The notes under the pieces: generated by a model | The model's input: only the letters and a program-made list of their open reading frames with translations | Told to the model about the DNA's origin: nothing | The model's database searches: none | Shown here: piece after piece, positions 41,594 to 52,612 of the stretch | How positions within the stretch are numbered: the stretch's first letter is position 1 | How the letters are laid out: every line of letters begins with the position of its first letter | Source of the DNA: Apoderus coryli | Taxonomy: Eukaryota; Arthropoda; Insecta; Coleoptera; Attelabidae | Assembly: GCA_911728435.2 (NCBI GenBank) | Contig: OU452200.1 | Coordinates: 37,091,715 to 37,155,714 of the forward strand | Direction of reading: 5' to 3' | DNA: 64,000 nt | Program-made: the position numbers and the translations under genes

Positions 41594-44507
41594 TTAATCA
41601 TCTGTACAATATACACAGAACTCTTGCAGCGTATAAAAAACTCCATCGATCAAAAATTTCTTCAGTTTTGATTTAAATGAGTTGAGTGTCGGTGCATTTT
41701 TCATAGCAACTGGCAGAATATTGAAATAGTACCTACCTGAGTATAACGGACTCCTTTTAAAAAACTCATGATGAGGCCTAGGGAGGTACAGACGGTTCGC
41801 CCCTCGAGTGTTGTGATCGTGCATACTGCCGTTGGTTTGTAGTTCCTTAACGATTTTAAAAATGTAAACACATAATTTGTAGAGATACACCCCAGTCAAT
41901 GTTAAAATCTGGCAACTTTTAAATGTGTTTCTACATGAATAGTTGTAAGGCAAAGCAAAAATAACGCGTAGTATTCTTTTCTGCAGTACAAACACTCTTG
42001 ATATGTCAGATGCCCTACCCCAAGATACAACATTATATGACAACACAGAGTATACCAAAGCATAATAAATATTCACTAAAGATGATGCATCCAGCTTGGT
42101 CCTCAGTGAGTAAATGAGAAAGAAATTTTTACTCAATTTGCCACAAACCGCATCAACCTGGCTTGTCCACCGTAATCGCGAATCCAAACACATTCCCAGA
42201 AGTTTTGAAGAGTTCGTCCATGGCAAATCAAAATCCCTAAAAGAAACATTGAAATTTAGAAGTGGTTTGTATATAGGAAACTGCATAATGACTGTCTTAC
42301 TGTGGTTTATTATTAATCGGTTTTCATAACACCACTGTTCAAACTGATTTAATACCTCATTTATTTTTAAATGCAGCATACTTTCAGCTTTATCGGACAC
42401 AATAATTGTTGTATCATCTACATACATAAATAACCTGCCACAAGTGATATACCGGGGTAAATCATTAATATATAATAAAAACAAAAGGGGTCCAAGAACA
42501 CTACCCTGTGGGGTCCCAATATCCATGCTCTCCTGGGCCGAAACAGACCCATTTACCCTAACACATATTCTTCGATGACTTAAGTAAGATAATATCCATC
42601 TGTTAATTGGGTATCTGAATCCCATTGACTCAATCTTACTGATTACGAAGGATTTATCGATTGTATCGAAAGCTTTCGACAAGTCGAACATTAGTGCTAC
42701 CACGAAATGTCCCCGGTCAGCCAATTCGTGTATGTGTTGCACTAACTCAGTGGTACATGTCTCCGTAGATAATCCACTCCGGCTACCATGCTGACAATCA
42801 GTGATAGTGTTAGTCAATGTTAGAAACTCCTCCATTTTTTGTGTTACAGCCTTTTCGAATATTTTGGAGATAATACTTAAGAGTGAAATGGGTCTGTAAT
42901 TATCCATGTTCAACTGGTCACCCTTTTTAAAAACCGGAACAATAACTGCTTGTTTAAGTTCAGAAGGGAAAACACCTGTCAAAACAGAACCATTAATAAG
43001 CCCACATAATTGAGCAGCCAACGTATCAGCGTTCTGTTTGACCAATTTAACAGGAATGCCATCATATCCAGTAGAATTTTTGTTTTTAAGATGTTGGATA
43101 ATTGTTTTTACATCATCTTCAACAACCGGTGTGAAATAGAAGGACAAAGAGGTCGCTGGGCCAGCTGTACAATTAACCGAAAGACCAGCAGAAAAGTGTG
43201 TATGCAATTTTGTGAGTATATTGGATGCATAGTATTTACATAAAGTAGCAGCAATCTCCGACGGCTCAGTTATCTCACGATCTTCATGTCTAATGCACTC
43301 CACCGTCCGATCCCTCTGGTTTACCCCTGTTATCTTTTTATAGGTTGACCAAACAACTTTAGACTTATTCGAACTATTATTTAATTTAAAGTTAAATTGG
43401 TCAATACGTTCCCGCGAGATTCCACTACGAACCTCCCTTTTAAGATTTTTATAGGCATCATGTAGGGCAGGTTCATTCAAATTCCGCCTTAACCAGTTTA
43501 AATTTTGTAAGTCATTGTACATGCGACCCAGCTCGTTAGAAAATACTATTTTGTTTTCGAAGTATTTAGCATGATTAACTTTTGCTCTCTTTAGAGGAAA
43601 TGCTATATCAAAACACCACTTCAGGCGAGTCCAGAAGGATGTAAAACTGTCCTCAAAGGAATTAGATATCTCAGGCATACCGTTATTAAAGTGAAAGGCA
43701 AATTCCTGTATAGATGCATCATCAAACTTTCTGTATTGATAATACTCAGGCTCATCTTTCACTGCCAACCGTTGTTCAAAGTTAACCTTAGTTATTTGGG
43801 CCAAATGATCAGAGAATCCCAAATTAACATTAGCCGTTGTCACGATTTCTGGAGAATTTGTAATAACATAATCAATAGTTGACGAAGTCATAATACCATT
43901 CAACAGTTGGACAGTTCTTGTAGGGGTAATTACCTTCGAAAATAGATTAAACGAGTTCAATAAATCCCTAAGAGTTCTGTCCTCAATGGAGCCATCGCCC
44001 CAATCAACATTAAGATCGCCGCAAACCAGTAACATGTCAAATGCCTGCGACGCTCTTGCTAGCAAATTAGTCAGTTGATTAAGAAAGTGATCAAAATCGC
44101 CTGAAGGGCTTCTATACACCGACACAATGCACATGTGATTGTTATACGCTACAGCAGCACACTCAAAATCCATTTCCAAAGAAAGATCATTTAAAAATTT
44201 TACAGTTTTAAAAGAATTAATAATGTCATTTCTAATATAAATAGCTGATGCCATGCTTATGCAAGCTTCTACAATAACTTACAACTAACGAATAATTTTC
44301 AATATATGTACAAGCGATCCTTTCGCTGGAAAGCCAGTGTTCTGTTACACAAACAACATCAACGCTATTCTTACTTAAATAAAGTTCAAAAATACTTATT
44401 TTATTTAAAAGGCTTTGTACATTAATATGTAACACAGTCATTGAAGTATCGGAACTGGAATCATATTTGACGTACTCATTCGGATTCGGAACGAAAAAAC
44501 CCATCAC
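41594..44507 (-). CDS. CR1-type ORF2: endonuclease-reverse transcriptase (one frameshift)
   Basis: Two frames join near 44,250. The first 91 codons (from 44,507) read VLHINVQSLLNKISIFELYL and VDVVCVTEHWLSSERI, the start of the APE endonuclease with its N and E residues. A one-base-type shift in SLHKHG then leads into 886 codons beginning ASAIYIRNDI. The endonuclease continues with YRSPSGDF, CGDLNVDW and FSDHLAQ (catalytic D/H). The reverse transcriptase follows: VPVFKKGDQLNMDNYRPISL, FDLSKAFDTID (palm A, about residue 526 of the second frame), GTPQGSVLGPLLFLLYIND, MYVDDTT (about 611; usual YADD has A, here V) and KLLGMCLDSRLRW. The C-terminus has HDHNTRGANRLYLP and YYFNILP. It nicks DNA and copies its own RNA at the nick. 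Confidence 0.92.
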
Positions 44508-45621
44508 TTATTGCTTTAGAAATAAAGTTCGCAATAATAAATTTTCCGCTCCAGCCCAGTGAAATACAGCGATTTCGAGAGAAGACTAAATTTTTTGAAT
44601 TTAATATTGAATTAATATTGACATATTTAATTTTACTCACTGTATTTTCTTCTACAAGCTTATTATAATTGATTATATTAAATTCATCAGCAAGTTTGCA
44701 AAACACAGGTCTGTCTTTCCATAACGGCACAGAAAAAAATAAAATGTTGGTTTTTAGAGCCGCGGTAATTATTTTATGATACACTGACGCGAGAGTTTGC
44801 TGTCCACGAAGAATATTAATGAGACCCCCAGATATGACTATGTAATCATTGACAGAATAGCCCACAGACAATCTTGTTAAGTCTTCAACGATGTCCTCGA
44901 GTTTAGCGTTGTGTTTTACAAACGAAATAACTTTAAATCTATCACCACAAAGGTTTGTCAATAGATATGATATGTCAACCATCATGCTATCGCCAAAGAT
45001 CAATACTCTGTTTTTCACCACATTCTCACCTCTCTGTGTACATCTGGGAGTAGAGAGATCAGATGTCGCACCTTCAGGGATGCTATTTTCATCATTTGAA
45101 CAAGTTTGTGTATGAATTTCCGTTGTTTCTCGAGCACACTGTACAGCGAAATCACTACTAACACTTTGATTACTTTGATAAGTCTGTGTTTGTATATTTG
45201 TCACTTTATTGCAACATTGTACTGCACACTCAGATTTTTTAATATTAGTCTGGGTAGAGTTATCCATCACAGATGGCGCTTTTGTAGATTCATGCATTAA
45301 AACACTTTCAAGCTCCTGAATTCGTAGTTTTTGGTTTGTGATTTCCTGGGTATAATTCTCCTCCGCCTCGACCACATCACTTTGAAATTGGTTGGACTGA
45401 CGTCGCATTCTATGTATATAATCGTCTTTCAATCTAAGTTCCTTTTGTAATTCCTGGATAATGTTTGCTTGCTGTTCAATTTCAGATTCAAGTTTCTGTA
45501 CCTTGTCTGCCTTAGCACATAGCTTTGAGCAGTAAAATCTATTTTTATTAACAAATAGTGCCTCCTTCCACTTGGTAGAACAATTTTTGTGAAAAAATTT
45601 TTCACACGTTAAACGAAGCAT
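44476..45621 (-). CDS. CR1-type ORF1: PHD-like finger, coiled coil and SGNH esterase
   Basis: A frame of 381 codons. The N-terminus CEKFFHKNCSTKWKEALFVN and FYCSKLC looks like the second half of a PHD-type zinc finger, so the start may be internal to a longer protein; a stop lies two codons upstream of the ATG. A coiled coil follows (KVQKLESEIEQQANIIQELQ, KELRLKDDYI), then a Ser/Thr-rich linker with repeated TQT(N/C/Y) phrases. The domain at about residues 200-340 reads NRVLIFGDSMMVDI, VISGGLINIL and FFSVPLW, the GDS and GG.N blocks of an SGNH/GDSL esterase. Such PHD-esterase ORF1 proteins are known from CR1-like elements and probably bind RNA or membranes and aid transposition. ORF2 overlaps its last 32 bases. 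Confidence 0.85.
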   Translation of the reverse strand: MLRLTCEKFFHKNCSTKWKEALFVNKNRFYCSKLCAKADKVQKLESEIEQQANIIQELQKELRLKDDYIHRMRRQSNQFQSDVVEAEENYTQEITNQKLRIQELESVLMHESTKAPSVMDNSTQTNIKKSECAVQCCNKVTNIQTQTYQSNQSVSSDFAVQCARETTEIHTQTCSNDENSIPEGATSDLSTPRCTQRGENVVKNRVLIFGDSMMVDISYLLTNLCGDRFKVISFVKHNAKLEDIVEDLTRLSVGYSVNDYIVISGGLINILRGQQTLASVYHKIITAALKTNILFFSVPLWKDRPVFCKLADEFNIINYNKLVEENTVSKIKYVNINSILNSKNLVFSRNRCISLGWSGKFIIANFISKAISDGFFRSESE

Positions 45622-45649
45622 GAGCTATTCGTCGCATAATTTTAATAAC

Positions 45650-46235
45650 AAAAAAAGTGAGGAGAGCTGAGTGCAGTGAGGTGAGCTGAGTGAAGAGAAC
45701 AAAGTGCGTGAAGTAATGTGAGCGTAGTGAGTGGTTTGAGTAAAGTGAGGTGAGCGAAGTGAGTGAAGTAAGTAAAATGAGGTGAGTGAAGTCAGAAAAA
45801 ATATAAGGTTTTCTTTATACCAATGGATTCAGGATGAGAGGGGCCGCACCTTATATCTACGAGGATTTATTAAAAAGTTCGGACGAGTCAGAGTCAGGCG
45901 AATCCGTGTCAGACGAGTCAGAATCAGATGAGTCAGAGTCAGACGAGTCCGAGTCAGGCGAGACAGAATCAGAAAAGTCCGAATGAGGCGAGTACAAGTC
46001 GGGCAGTGAAATATAGGTGAGGTGAGTGAAGTGAAGAGGGCGAAGTAAAGTGAGTGAATTGAGTGAAGTGAATGTAATGAGGTGAGCAAAGTGAAATGAG
46101 CGAAGTCAGGTGAGTGAAGTGAGGTGAGTGAGGAGAGTGAAATGAGTGAAGTGAGGTTAGTGAATTGAGGTAAGTGAAGTGAAGTGAGCTGAGCGAAGTG
46201 AGGTGAGTGAAGTAAGGTGAGAGAATACCTTAATC
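45650..46235. repeat. GTGAG-type minisatellite region
   Basis: Imperfect repeats of GAGGTGAGTGAAGTGAG and variants, interrupted at about 45,795-46,000 by a different stretch with (GAGTCAGA)-like repeats. The minus-strand open frame here is low-complexity (Leu/Thr/Ser) and is not a real gene. Confidence 0.85.
45834..45986 (+). CDS. short acidic Ser/Asp/Glu-repeat open frame, hypothetical
   Basis: An ATG at 45,834 opens 50 codons: MRGAAPYIYEDLLKSS, then repeats of the type DESESDESES, then GETESEKSE and TGA. The N-terminal PYIYEDLL is not repetitive, and the repeat keeps codon phase (all units multiples of three). It sits inside the GTGAG minisatellite, so it may be a fragment of a former exon or simply a repeat product. 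I do not recognise a family. Confidence 0.25.
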   Translation: MRGAAPYIYEDLLKSSDESESGESVSDESESDESESDESESGETESEKSE

Positions 46236-46337
46236 CTTTAATAAATAATTTGTTGCACAACCTAAATATATGAAATATGCTTATAAATTGAAGAATTTGG
46301 AATACATACGGGTTCATTCAATTACATTTTTCACAAA

Positions 46338-46500
46338 TATACAGGGTGTTCAAAAAAATTATACAATGTGCGTAAAAAGTGGGGAAACGGTTTAATGACG
46401 TATTTTATGCACTCTCTGACGCTAATAGCGTTGTTGCCAGCTCTTTAGGTTGTCTGTATATTAATCCAATTTTAAATTTTTAAACGTGACGCCCTGTAAA
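46338..46500. repeat. possible short MITE with ACAGGGTGT-type ends
   Basis: The left end ACAGGGTGTTC and right end GACGCCCTGTA are imperfect inverted repeats about 160 bp apart. There is no coding sequence. The ends resemble the many Tc1/mariner-style CAGGGTGTCCC termini in this window. No target duplication is certain. Confidence 0.4.
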
Positions 46501-46555
46501 TGGAGGCATATGTTTTATGATTGTTTTATTAATTTCATCGGAAATACATTTTATA

Positions 46556-47050
46556 CGTAAATAAGTAGTTTAAAAAAAATGTCTGTCAGTCTGTGTGTCT
46601 GTCTTTATCCACGATAACTCAAAAACCTCTTAACATATTTTAACCAAATTTGGTACAAGAACACTACAGGGTATCTCTAGATGCTGATTAAGTTTTACGA
46701 AACGTTGAACGTAGGCAAGGGGTTTAAAAAAGGGTTCCAGAATTTTAAAAATTTATATTTCTTAAACTAACCCGAAATGTTGATTAATTTTTCATTGGTT
46801 TACTAGAGTATAACCGAAAACATAAACTATAAAAAAATTAGACCACATTGGCGTTCGAAAAGAGTGTAAAAAGGGGTTAAAAACTAAAAGATATTTCCTA
46901 AATATTGCAGAAATATTGAAGAAATATAGCAGAAATATTGACTAGTTATATATAGCTTAAATGTATCAAGAAAATATTGCTTACATAGGCGTTCGCAAAT
47001 AGTGCAAAAGGTGTCAAAATAAAACAATCTTTCCTATATAAACTTGTTCA
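46556..47050 (-). repeat. inverted relative of the 530-bp array unit
   Basis: Read on the minus strand it carries the same parts as the array at 11.7-13.7 kb: AACATTGGCGTTCG-like GAACGCC phrases, CCCCTTGCCTACG.TCAA, GGTACCAAATTTGGTTAAA-type blocks and a terminal GACAGAC microsatellite. It is a single, more diverged unit. Confidence 0.7.
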
Positions 47051-47080
47051 ATAATTTTTCAAAGTTTTGTAGCAAAAACT

Positions 47081-47215
47081 TTATTCTTCAAATGTCCCAT
47101 AAAAAGTATAAGTGATTAAGCGACCAATCAGGTGCCAATCGATTCTACCCCCTCTACCGATCCACCTATTTGGAAAATTGTTGTTCAAAAGTGTTGAAAC
47201 TGAGTATAGCCGAAC
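47081..47215 (-). pseudogene. Tc1/mariner-like transposase scrap
   Basis: The minus strand reads LLNNNFPNRWIGRGGRIDWH and LIGRLITYTFYGTFEE. It is the counterpart of PNRWIGRxGPVPWPARSPDL..LDF.FWG in the related copy at 58,100-58,230. The third-aspartate motif is corrupted (SPDL is lost). Confidence 0.55.
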
Positions 47216-47874
47216 GTGGCGTCGTTCTTGGGTGGTATAATGATAATACAATGGAGTCACCATCTTCTGACTTGTTATTTGTAACTAAATTTAAATTTAT
47301 AAGCTTGTCTCGTACATATTTGTCCTATTATATGCTTATAATGTTCCTATTTTCTTCCACTACCTGATAAATAATTTATAAATCAACAAAAACCCATTAA
47401 TAGACATGGAGCTTATTTATGCCTATTTGTATCCAAACACAATTTGTGTTTATTGTCATTGTTGTCAAGAGTGTCATAGAGGAAATACGATATTATAATA
47501 ATAGTAGGTAGGTAGGTAGGTATAGTTAATAGTCGAGTGTACTAGGTACTAGAGATCTATCTATGGTGTGTCTTTGACAAAAGCATTGGAATAAATGGTG
47601 TGGTCATGCCAGCTGCAACCGTTTGTGTGTTCGGTATTGTGTTTTGTATGGTTAATCTTGATGGCTATCGATACCGACTACTTACTTTACTGTTGAACCT
47701 TCTGGTGGAAATATCGTGACAGGCATATTGAAATGGAAATGTTTGTGTTTCTTGGACAACCCAAAGATATATCGGATGTTGCCAAATGTGTAGGACAATA
47801 TTTTACGTTATAGTTTATTGTTTTTAGAAGCAGTGGATGAATTTCAATTTTCATAGCCTTCATAATTTGTTCCG

Positions 47875-48515
47875 TTGAATCCATTGGCGTAGCGTGTTTT
47901 TCAGTAATGAAGCAAACATACCGAGTGATTCGTTTAGAGAACATCCAACGTAGATTTGGGAAGTACTTGTGGTTTAAATGCGATGCGGCATACCCATTTC
48001 CTCATGACCTCTTGATAAATCGTTTTAATTTGAAGCCTCTTGACAGACGCAGAGAGTATGCCTCATACGTATTTTTATTCAAACTTTTAAATGGAATGAT
48101 TGACTGCTCAGAGTTACTTTCTCTAATACCTTACCTTACCTTACCAAGCTCACGAACAAGAACCATCGGATGAAACTTCTATTTGCCGGCCGCGCGCGTG
48201 TTTGTGATTCGGTCTCAGCTGAGATTGACATATTTTGTACAAATATTTCTCAGATAAAGAGAGTGTTTTTTGAACAATGATATTTGTATTATTAAAATTT
48301 AAATACTATGTTTATTCTCTAATCTATTGTTATTTTTATGTATTGTGATATGTGTTCTATTTCATGTTATATCTTAACATTTTATTTATGTACTCGTATT
48401 ATGTATAGTGTGTAATTTCAATATTTGTTATTTGTTATTGTTTCTGTACCTGCCCTTTAATTGGATATATTCTGTCAGGGCAGTTGTATCTTAAATAAAT
48501 AAATAAATAAATTTT
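47875..48515 (+). mobile_element. 3' end of a non-LTR retrotransposon
   Basis: The coding C-terminus is followed by an AT-rich 3' untranslated region and a (TAAA)n tail at about 48,494-48,511. It is 5'-truncated near 47,875, where the sequence matches a scrap at 38,032-38,092. Its (TAAA)n tail distinguishes it from the (ATT)n-tailed CR1-like elements. Confidence 0.65.
47907..48290 (+). pseudogene. non-LTR ORF2 C-terminus
   Basis: Reads MKQTYRVIRLENIQRRFGKY, AYPFPHDLLINRFNLKPLDR, RREYASYVFLFKLLNGMIDC and LLSLIPYLTLPSSRTRT. In another frame it continues SVSAEIDIFCTNISQIKRVF before a stop. LE.(I/V)QRRF..Y, L..RR...D..FL.KLLNG.ID.P.LL..I and NSLP-type endings with D.F....F.....L are typical ORF2 C-termini. 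One frameshift lies near 48,175. Confidence 0.75.
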
Positions 48516-48604
48516 GCGACTTTCATAAATGAGAGATCTCCTTGATAAGGCCGAACTAGGTATAGGTAAGTGTGCGCATTTGACGCTCGACTGCATGAAC
48601 AAGG

Positions 48605-49329
48605 CGTTTTCATGAAATACAAAATAAACTAGACTGCAGGCTAAGCTTTGAAAAGCCGAATGAACCTCTCTAACCCGTCGCACTGCACTGGAATACTCAG
48701 TTACATCCAATAATAATAATAATTATTAGTACATTTTGTTATTTCGATATCCACCTGTCTAGATGTAGAAATAACAAAACATGTTCATGTTCATGCACCT
48801 ATATTACGAACTCCTTTTAACTGCCATATATTTTGCACGCCTGGTGAGAAATAACGTACATAAATTTGTGCAACAAATTATTATACCTACTAAGTAACCG
48901 TACTGACATGCTAATTTATGGTGCAACGTAAATTAAAAAAAAAGAACTTAAAACTTGATAACAATTTTCTAGCTTTAGAAATATGTAAGTAGTAAAGGAA
49001 ATGTTGTAATTTGCAGTTAAAATTCAAAAAAATGGCTGGTGCTCTTGTTGGTTGGTGTTTTTGACTTTTTAGCATGTTTCAATAATTGAAACCTTAAATA
49101 GTAATTACAACTTGACCCGTCTGATGAGATATAAAAGATCGAAACACTATAGCCTTTACTCCTTCTATCTGTTTGGAGTTGGGTTGACCGCGCATGGGAA
49201 TCTAGTCTCAGATAGGGCAAGGAATTAAGTTCAACTGTTGGCTGTGGCACACCGGATTTGTCTTTAACTGATGATGGGGATTTATACCTCCGAAACATGT
49301 CTCTGACGTGCTGTTAACGTGATGAGAAT
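48605..49329 (+). repeat. dispersed repeat D, copy 2, with hammerhead-like motifs
   Basis: The second copy of the roughly 730-bp repeat (see 36,765-37,494), in the same orientation. It ends AACGTGATGAGAATA. Two CTGATGA...GAAAC arrangements occur: at 49,121-49,145 and about 49,267-49,295. Confidence 0.8.
49121..49145 (+). ncRNA. hammerhead-like core (repeat D copy 2)
   Basis: CTGATGA (49,121-49,127), then GAT/ATC stem II (49,128-49,130 with 49,138-49,140), then GAAAC. The core nucleotides match the consensus including the closing G-C pair, but stems I and III cannot be made convincingly from the flanks. The copy at 37 kb lacks this block. Confidence 0.3.
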
Positions 49330-50171
49330 AAGTTGTTTTGTGGAGATGAAGTTATAGTTTGCTTTTTCATAGATACGAACCCTCGTATTATGTAATATGC
49401 TCCTCCTCTATAAAAGATTACAGACCTGCCATGAAATTTTTATATCGGCAGCAAGGTATACCTATCTAAAAAAATAGTAAAAATTCAAAATGAAAAATAA
49501 TAATAAAAAAGATGTTATGAAAATAAGAAGCATAAAGATAATAAATGGGATCTCTTTTACAGGCAGTCAGAAGTGATTGATAGCGTCTCATAAATTTTGG
49601 AACGCCTTTGATCTTTATAAAGTTTTTCCAACATAAATCTACTAGGTAATAGACAGGCCAGAAATATAACGTTATGTTTGCTTGTTATTAGACAAATAAA
49701 CTTAAATTTATTATTAGTTTTGCTATGAGAGATATCAACATTTTATCCGGTAAATCCTGGACCGTATCAGCAAAAGTTTATCCGCTATAAACAAATTGTA
49801 TATCGCTGTCAGTACTAGAGTTTCCCAGCAGGGCCATTATATCATTGAAATTTGTTACAATCTTACACAGGTCTTTTGAAGCACCGTCAGTATTTTTTGA
49901 CATTTGACACGCGCATATTTGTTGACAATTAACAGTAATAAGACCTACACAACATGTTTCGATAGAACTAATTCCGAGAAGTGTTGGCCAGTGTAGTCCT
50001 ACCAAGCACTGCAGGCGAGATCTACTTGCGCCCAAGAGCTGCATCATCATTTAGGTTCGATAAGCTAGGCTAACAGTCTCCTGTTTCATTCACCTCTAAA
50101 CCACAGTGGCCAGGAATTGAGATCAGAGTCATATTATTGTTTGTCCGAACTGCCTCCCGTTCTAGTCCTGA
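49330..50171. other. no recognisable gene
   Basis: The 49,778-50,050 minus frame has no motif; nothing assigned. Confidence 0.4.
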
Positions 50172-50173
50172 TA

Positions 50174-51433
50174 CGAGGGTTGCCCTTTATATTTCGGGAT
50201 TAGAGAACAAAAACAAATATTAATCATCTAAAATCACTTTATTGTTTTTCAAAATATTCCCCATGAAGATTTACACACTTTTGCATGCGTTTGAGCCAAT
50301 TGTCGAAGCACTTTTGCCACTCTGATTGAGGTACCTCCAAAATATGCATTCTGAATGCAGCAACCGCTTCTTAAGGTGTCGAAAAAAGTTGACCTCTCAG
50401 TTTGTTTTTTACGTACAGGAATAAAAAAAAGTCCTTCAATCCCAAGTCAGGACTATACGGCGGATGACTCAACAAATCGATGTTTTGGGTGCTCAAAAAT
50501 GCAGTTGTTTGAGCCGATGTGTGAGAGGTCGCATTGTCGTGGTGAAGAGTGATCCGTCTTCGGCGTTTTTCTGATTTCTTGGAAGACAACTGTCAAGCAA
50601 ATGGTTGTGTACCAGTCAGAATTGACTGTTCTGCGTTGTTCTAGTGGTACGGTTGCGACATGTCCAGTTTTTCCGAAAAAACAGGCGACCATTTGCTTGG
50701 AAGTGCTTCGTGCGCGAACAACTTTTGTTGGATTTGGCTCATCTTGAAACACCCATACAGTCGACTACTGTTTGCTTTCGGGCTCATACGCGTAAATTCA
50801 CGATTCATCACCTGTCACGATGTTATAGACGTGTGTCGAAGCACCACGATCCCATTTTTTGAGCATTTCTTTCGACCAATCGACACGCGTCTTTTATTGA
50901 GCGACTGACAAATTGTGTGGGATCCAACGTGAACAAATTTTTTTGACAGTCAAATGTTTATGCAATATTGAATGTATGCTGGTCCCACTAATGCCTAAGG
51001 TTGTCTCAATCTCTTGATAGGTCACATGACGATCTTGCAATATCAGTTCGCGCACAGCATCAATGGTTTTCGGAGCAACAACTGACTTTGGACGAGCTTC
51101 ACGAAATTCGTCTCGGAGTGAACTACGACCACGATTGAATTCACCATACCATCGATAAACACTGGTCCTTGATGGAGCTTCATCGCCAAAAATTGAATTA
51201 AGTTCATCCATGGACTGTTGCTGAGTTAATCCACATCGAAAGTTGTAAAAAATAATCGCACGAAAATGTTCACGATTTAATTCAATTTTTGGGCCGAGAT
51301 GAATTACAAATATCGCTCGTATGTCAAAACGTTCTGAGTACGTATAACCTCAAAAACTTTACGATAGAGCTGTCAGTTGCCAGATTGCAACACCAGGGTT
51401 GCCAAATTCCCGAAATATAAAAGGCAACCTTCG
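50174..51433 (-). mobile_element. mariner element, copy 4, complete with both ends
   Basis: Exactly 1,260 bp between TA dinucleotides (50,172-50,173 and 51,434-51,435). It begins CGAGGGTTGCC and ends GGCAACCTTCG, inverted repeats of about 28 bp with few mismatches (the left reads CCCTTTATATT, the right TATAAAAGG). This is the reference copy for the family in this window. The transposase inside is broken. Confidence 0.9.
50270..51239 (-). pseudogene. mariner transposase, broken (copy 4)
   Basis: Blocks in three frames: MDELNSIFGDEAPSRTSVYR with the helix-turn-helix, RRSSLRDEFREARPKSVVAP-type linker, SRWIPHNLSVAQ; then VTGDESW (aspartate intact, 50,806-50,825); FQDEPNPTKVVRARSTSKQM and VACFFGKTGHVATVPLEQRR; then ITLHHDNATSHTSAQTT (second aspartate). 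HPPYSPDLGLKDFFLF follows, where the usual APN reads GLK but the third aspartate remains. Frameshifts near 50,580 and 50,890 and a stop in the SVAQ region make it inactive. All three catalytic aspartates survive, unlike copies 1 and 3. Confidence 0.88.
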
Positions 51434-51435
51434 TA

Positions 51436-52612
51436 GCAGTTCGTCCACCTGGAGTTACCATACCATAGACTACAACTTCGAAAAAAATGAGGCAGCTTTA
51501 TACCATTTATAGAGATTTATTCTACGAAAAAAGCTCCACCTTGTATAGTAGTTACATTGTAAAGATATCCAAGGAAAGTACGTCCTGTTTATGTTGAAGA
51601 AAATAAGTTTATTTTATCTGAAAAACTATAAAGAGTAATTTATTGAGAGCGTTGAGAGCTGCTATAATATAAGGGGAGGAAAAAGATATATACCGCTTCA
51701 TACTATAGATATTTGTGGAGAATTTGTGTAACTCCAAGTTTTGTTCCCTATATCGGGTTATATGGCAGTTTTATATCCAGCATATCCAGTTTCAGCAGAA
51801 ACGAATATCCATATATCAGCACCTAACTTCGGATATGATGGTAATGGTGCTTTTAGAAATTGCTACTATAGAATGTAATATACATAGATGGGACCTAATA
51901 AAAAGTTATTGTTGAGGTATTCGGACTACGTTAAAGGGTGGTTCAGAATGAATTTGGAGGATTTTTTTGAAAGCTTCAGCGTTTCTTGGTCCTTGCTTTC
52001 CAGGGGTCCAAATATGAAGATTTTATGACAATTCGTACATTGATTCAGTGGTTTTGTTAACAGACGATCATTTTCTTTTTGTGTGACAAAGAAGGTCCTT
52101 TTTCCAGAATTTTTGTAGCCAACAAAAAGGTTTTAGCGTTCTGAGGAAAGTAGAAAATTTCTTCCAATTAGAACAGCAAAAGTTCCACCAGCGTCAACTT
52201 ATGATTTTATTTTGTTTGTTTTCATTCTAGTACAAAGATATTTTCAACGTGGGTGCTGCGTGTTTTCGAAACAATGTTAATTCTGAAAAGAAAATTCGAT
52301 CGTAAAAATGCACCATGATGTAAGGAAGTTTGTGGACAAACTTCGTGAGACTGGTTGGTTGATTGATATCCGAACCTATTTGCCTGTTTATCCTTTGCGA
52401 TTTCTGCTTTTGGTCTAACTGACTTATGAATTGAAGAAAATTGACTACGACGTTCGTAATTACTTCTATCATTGAGATTTAGCACAGAATGGGCAATTGG
52501 CTCAACAATTTTGTGAAAAAGTAAAATTGTCTTATTTGACGATAGGAAAATCTACAAGTAGTCATGGGAAAGTATTAGACATGGCGTATTATCAGCCTCG
52601 ATGGAACACACT
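51436..52612. other. no recognisable gene
   Basis: Motif-less frames only; nothing assigned. Confidence 0.4.

Larger units (their letters stand above)
41379..45640 (-). mobile_element. nearly complete CR1-type non-LTR retrotransposon
   Basis: About 4.26 kb in minus orientation: ORF1 (44,476-45,621), a 32-bp overlap, ORF2 (41,594-44,507), a short 3' untranslated region, AATAAAG and an (ATT)n tail (41,379-41,398). Gene order, the ORF1 PHD/esterase layout and the 3' microsatellite tail fit CR1-group elements. The upstream boundary is near 45,640, where a GTGAG-rich minisatellite begins. One frameshift in ORF2 is the only clear lesion, so this is the youngest large element in the window. Confidence 0.88.

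Noticed and set aside
45829..46317. 162-codon Leu/Thr/Ser-rich minus frame
   Set aside because: Translation of the GTGAG minisatellite; no non-repetitive domain.
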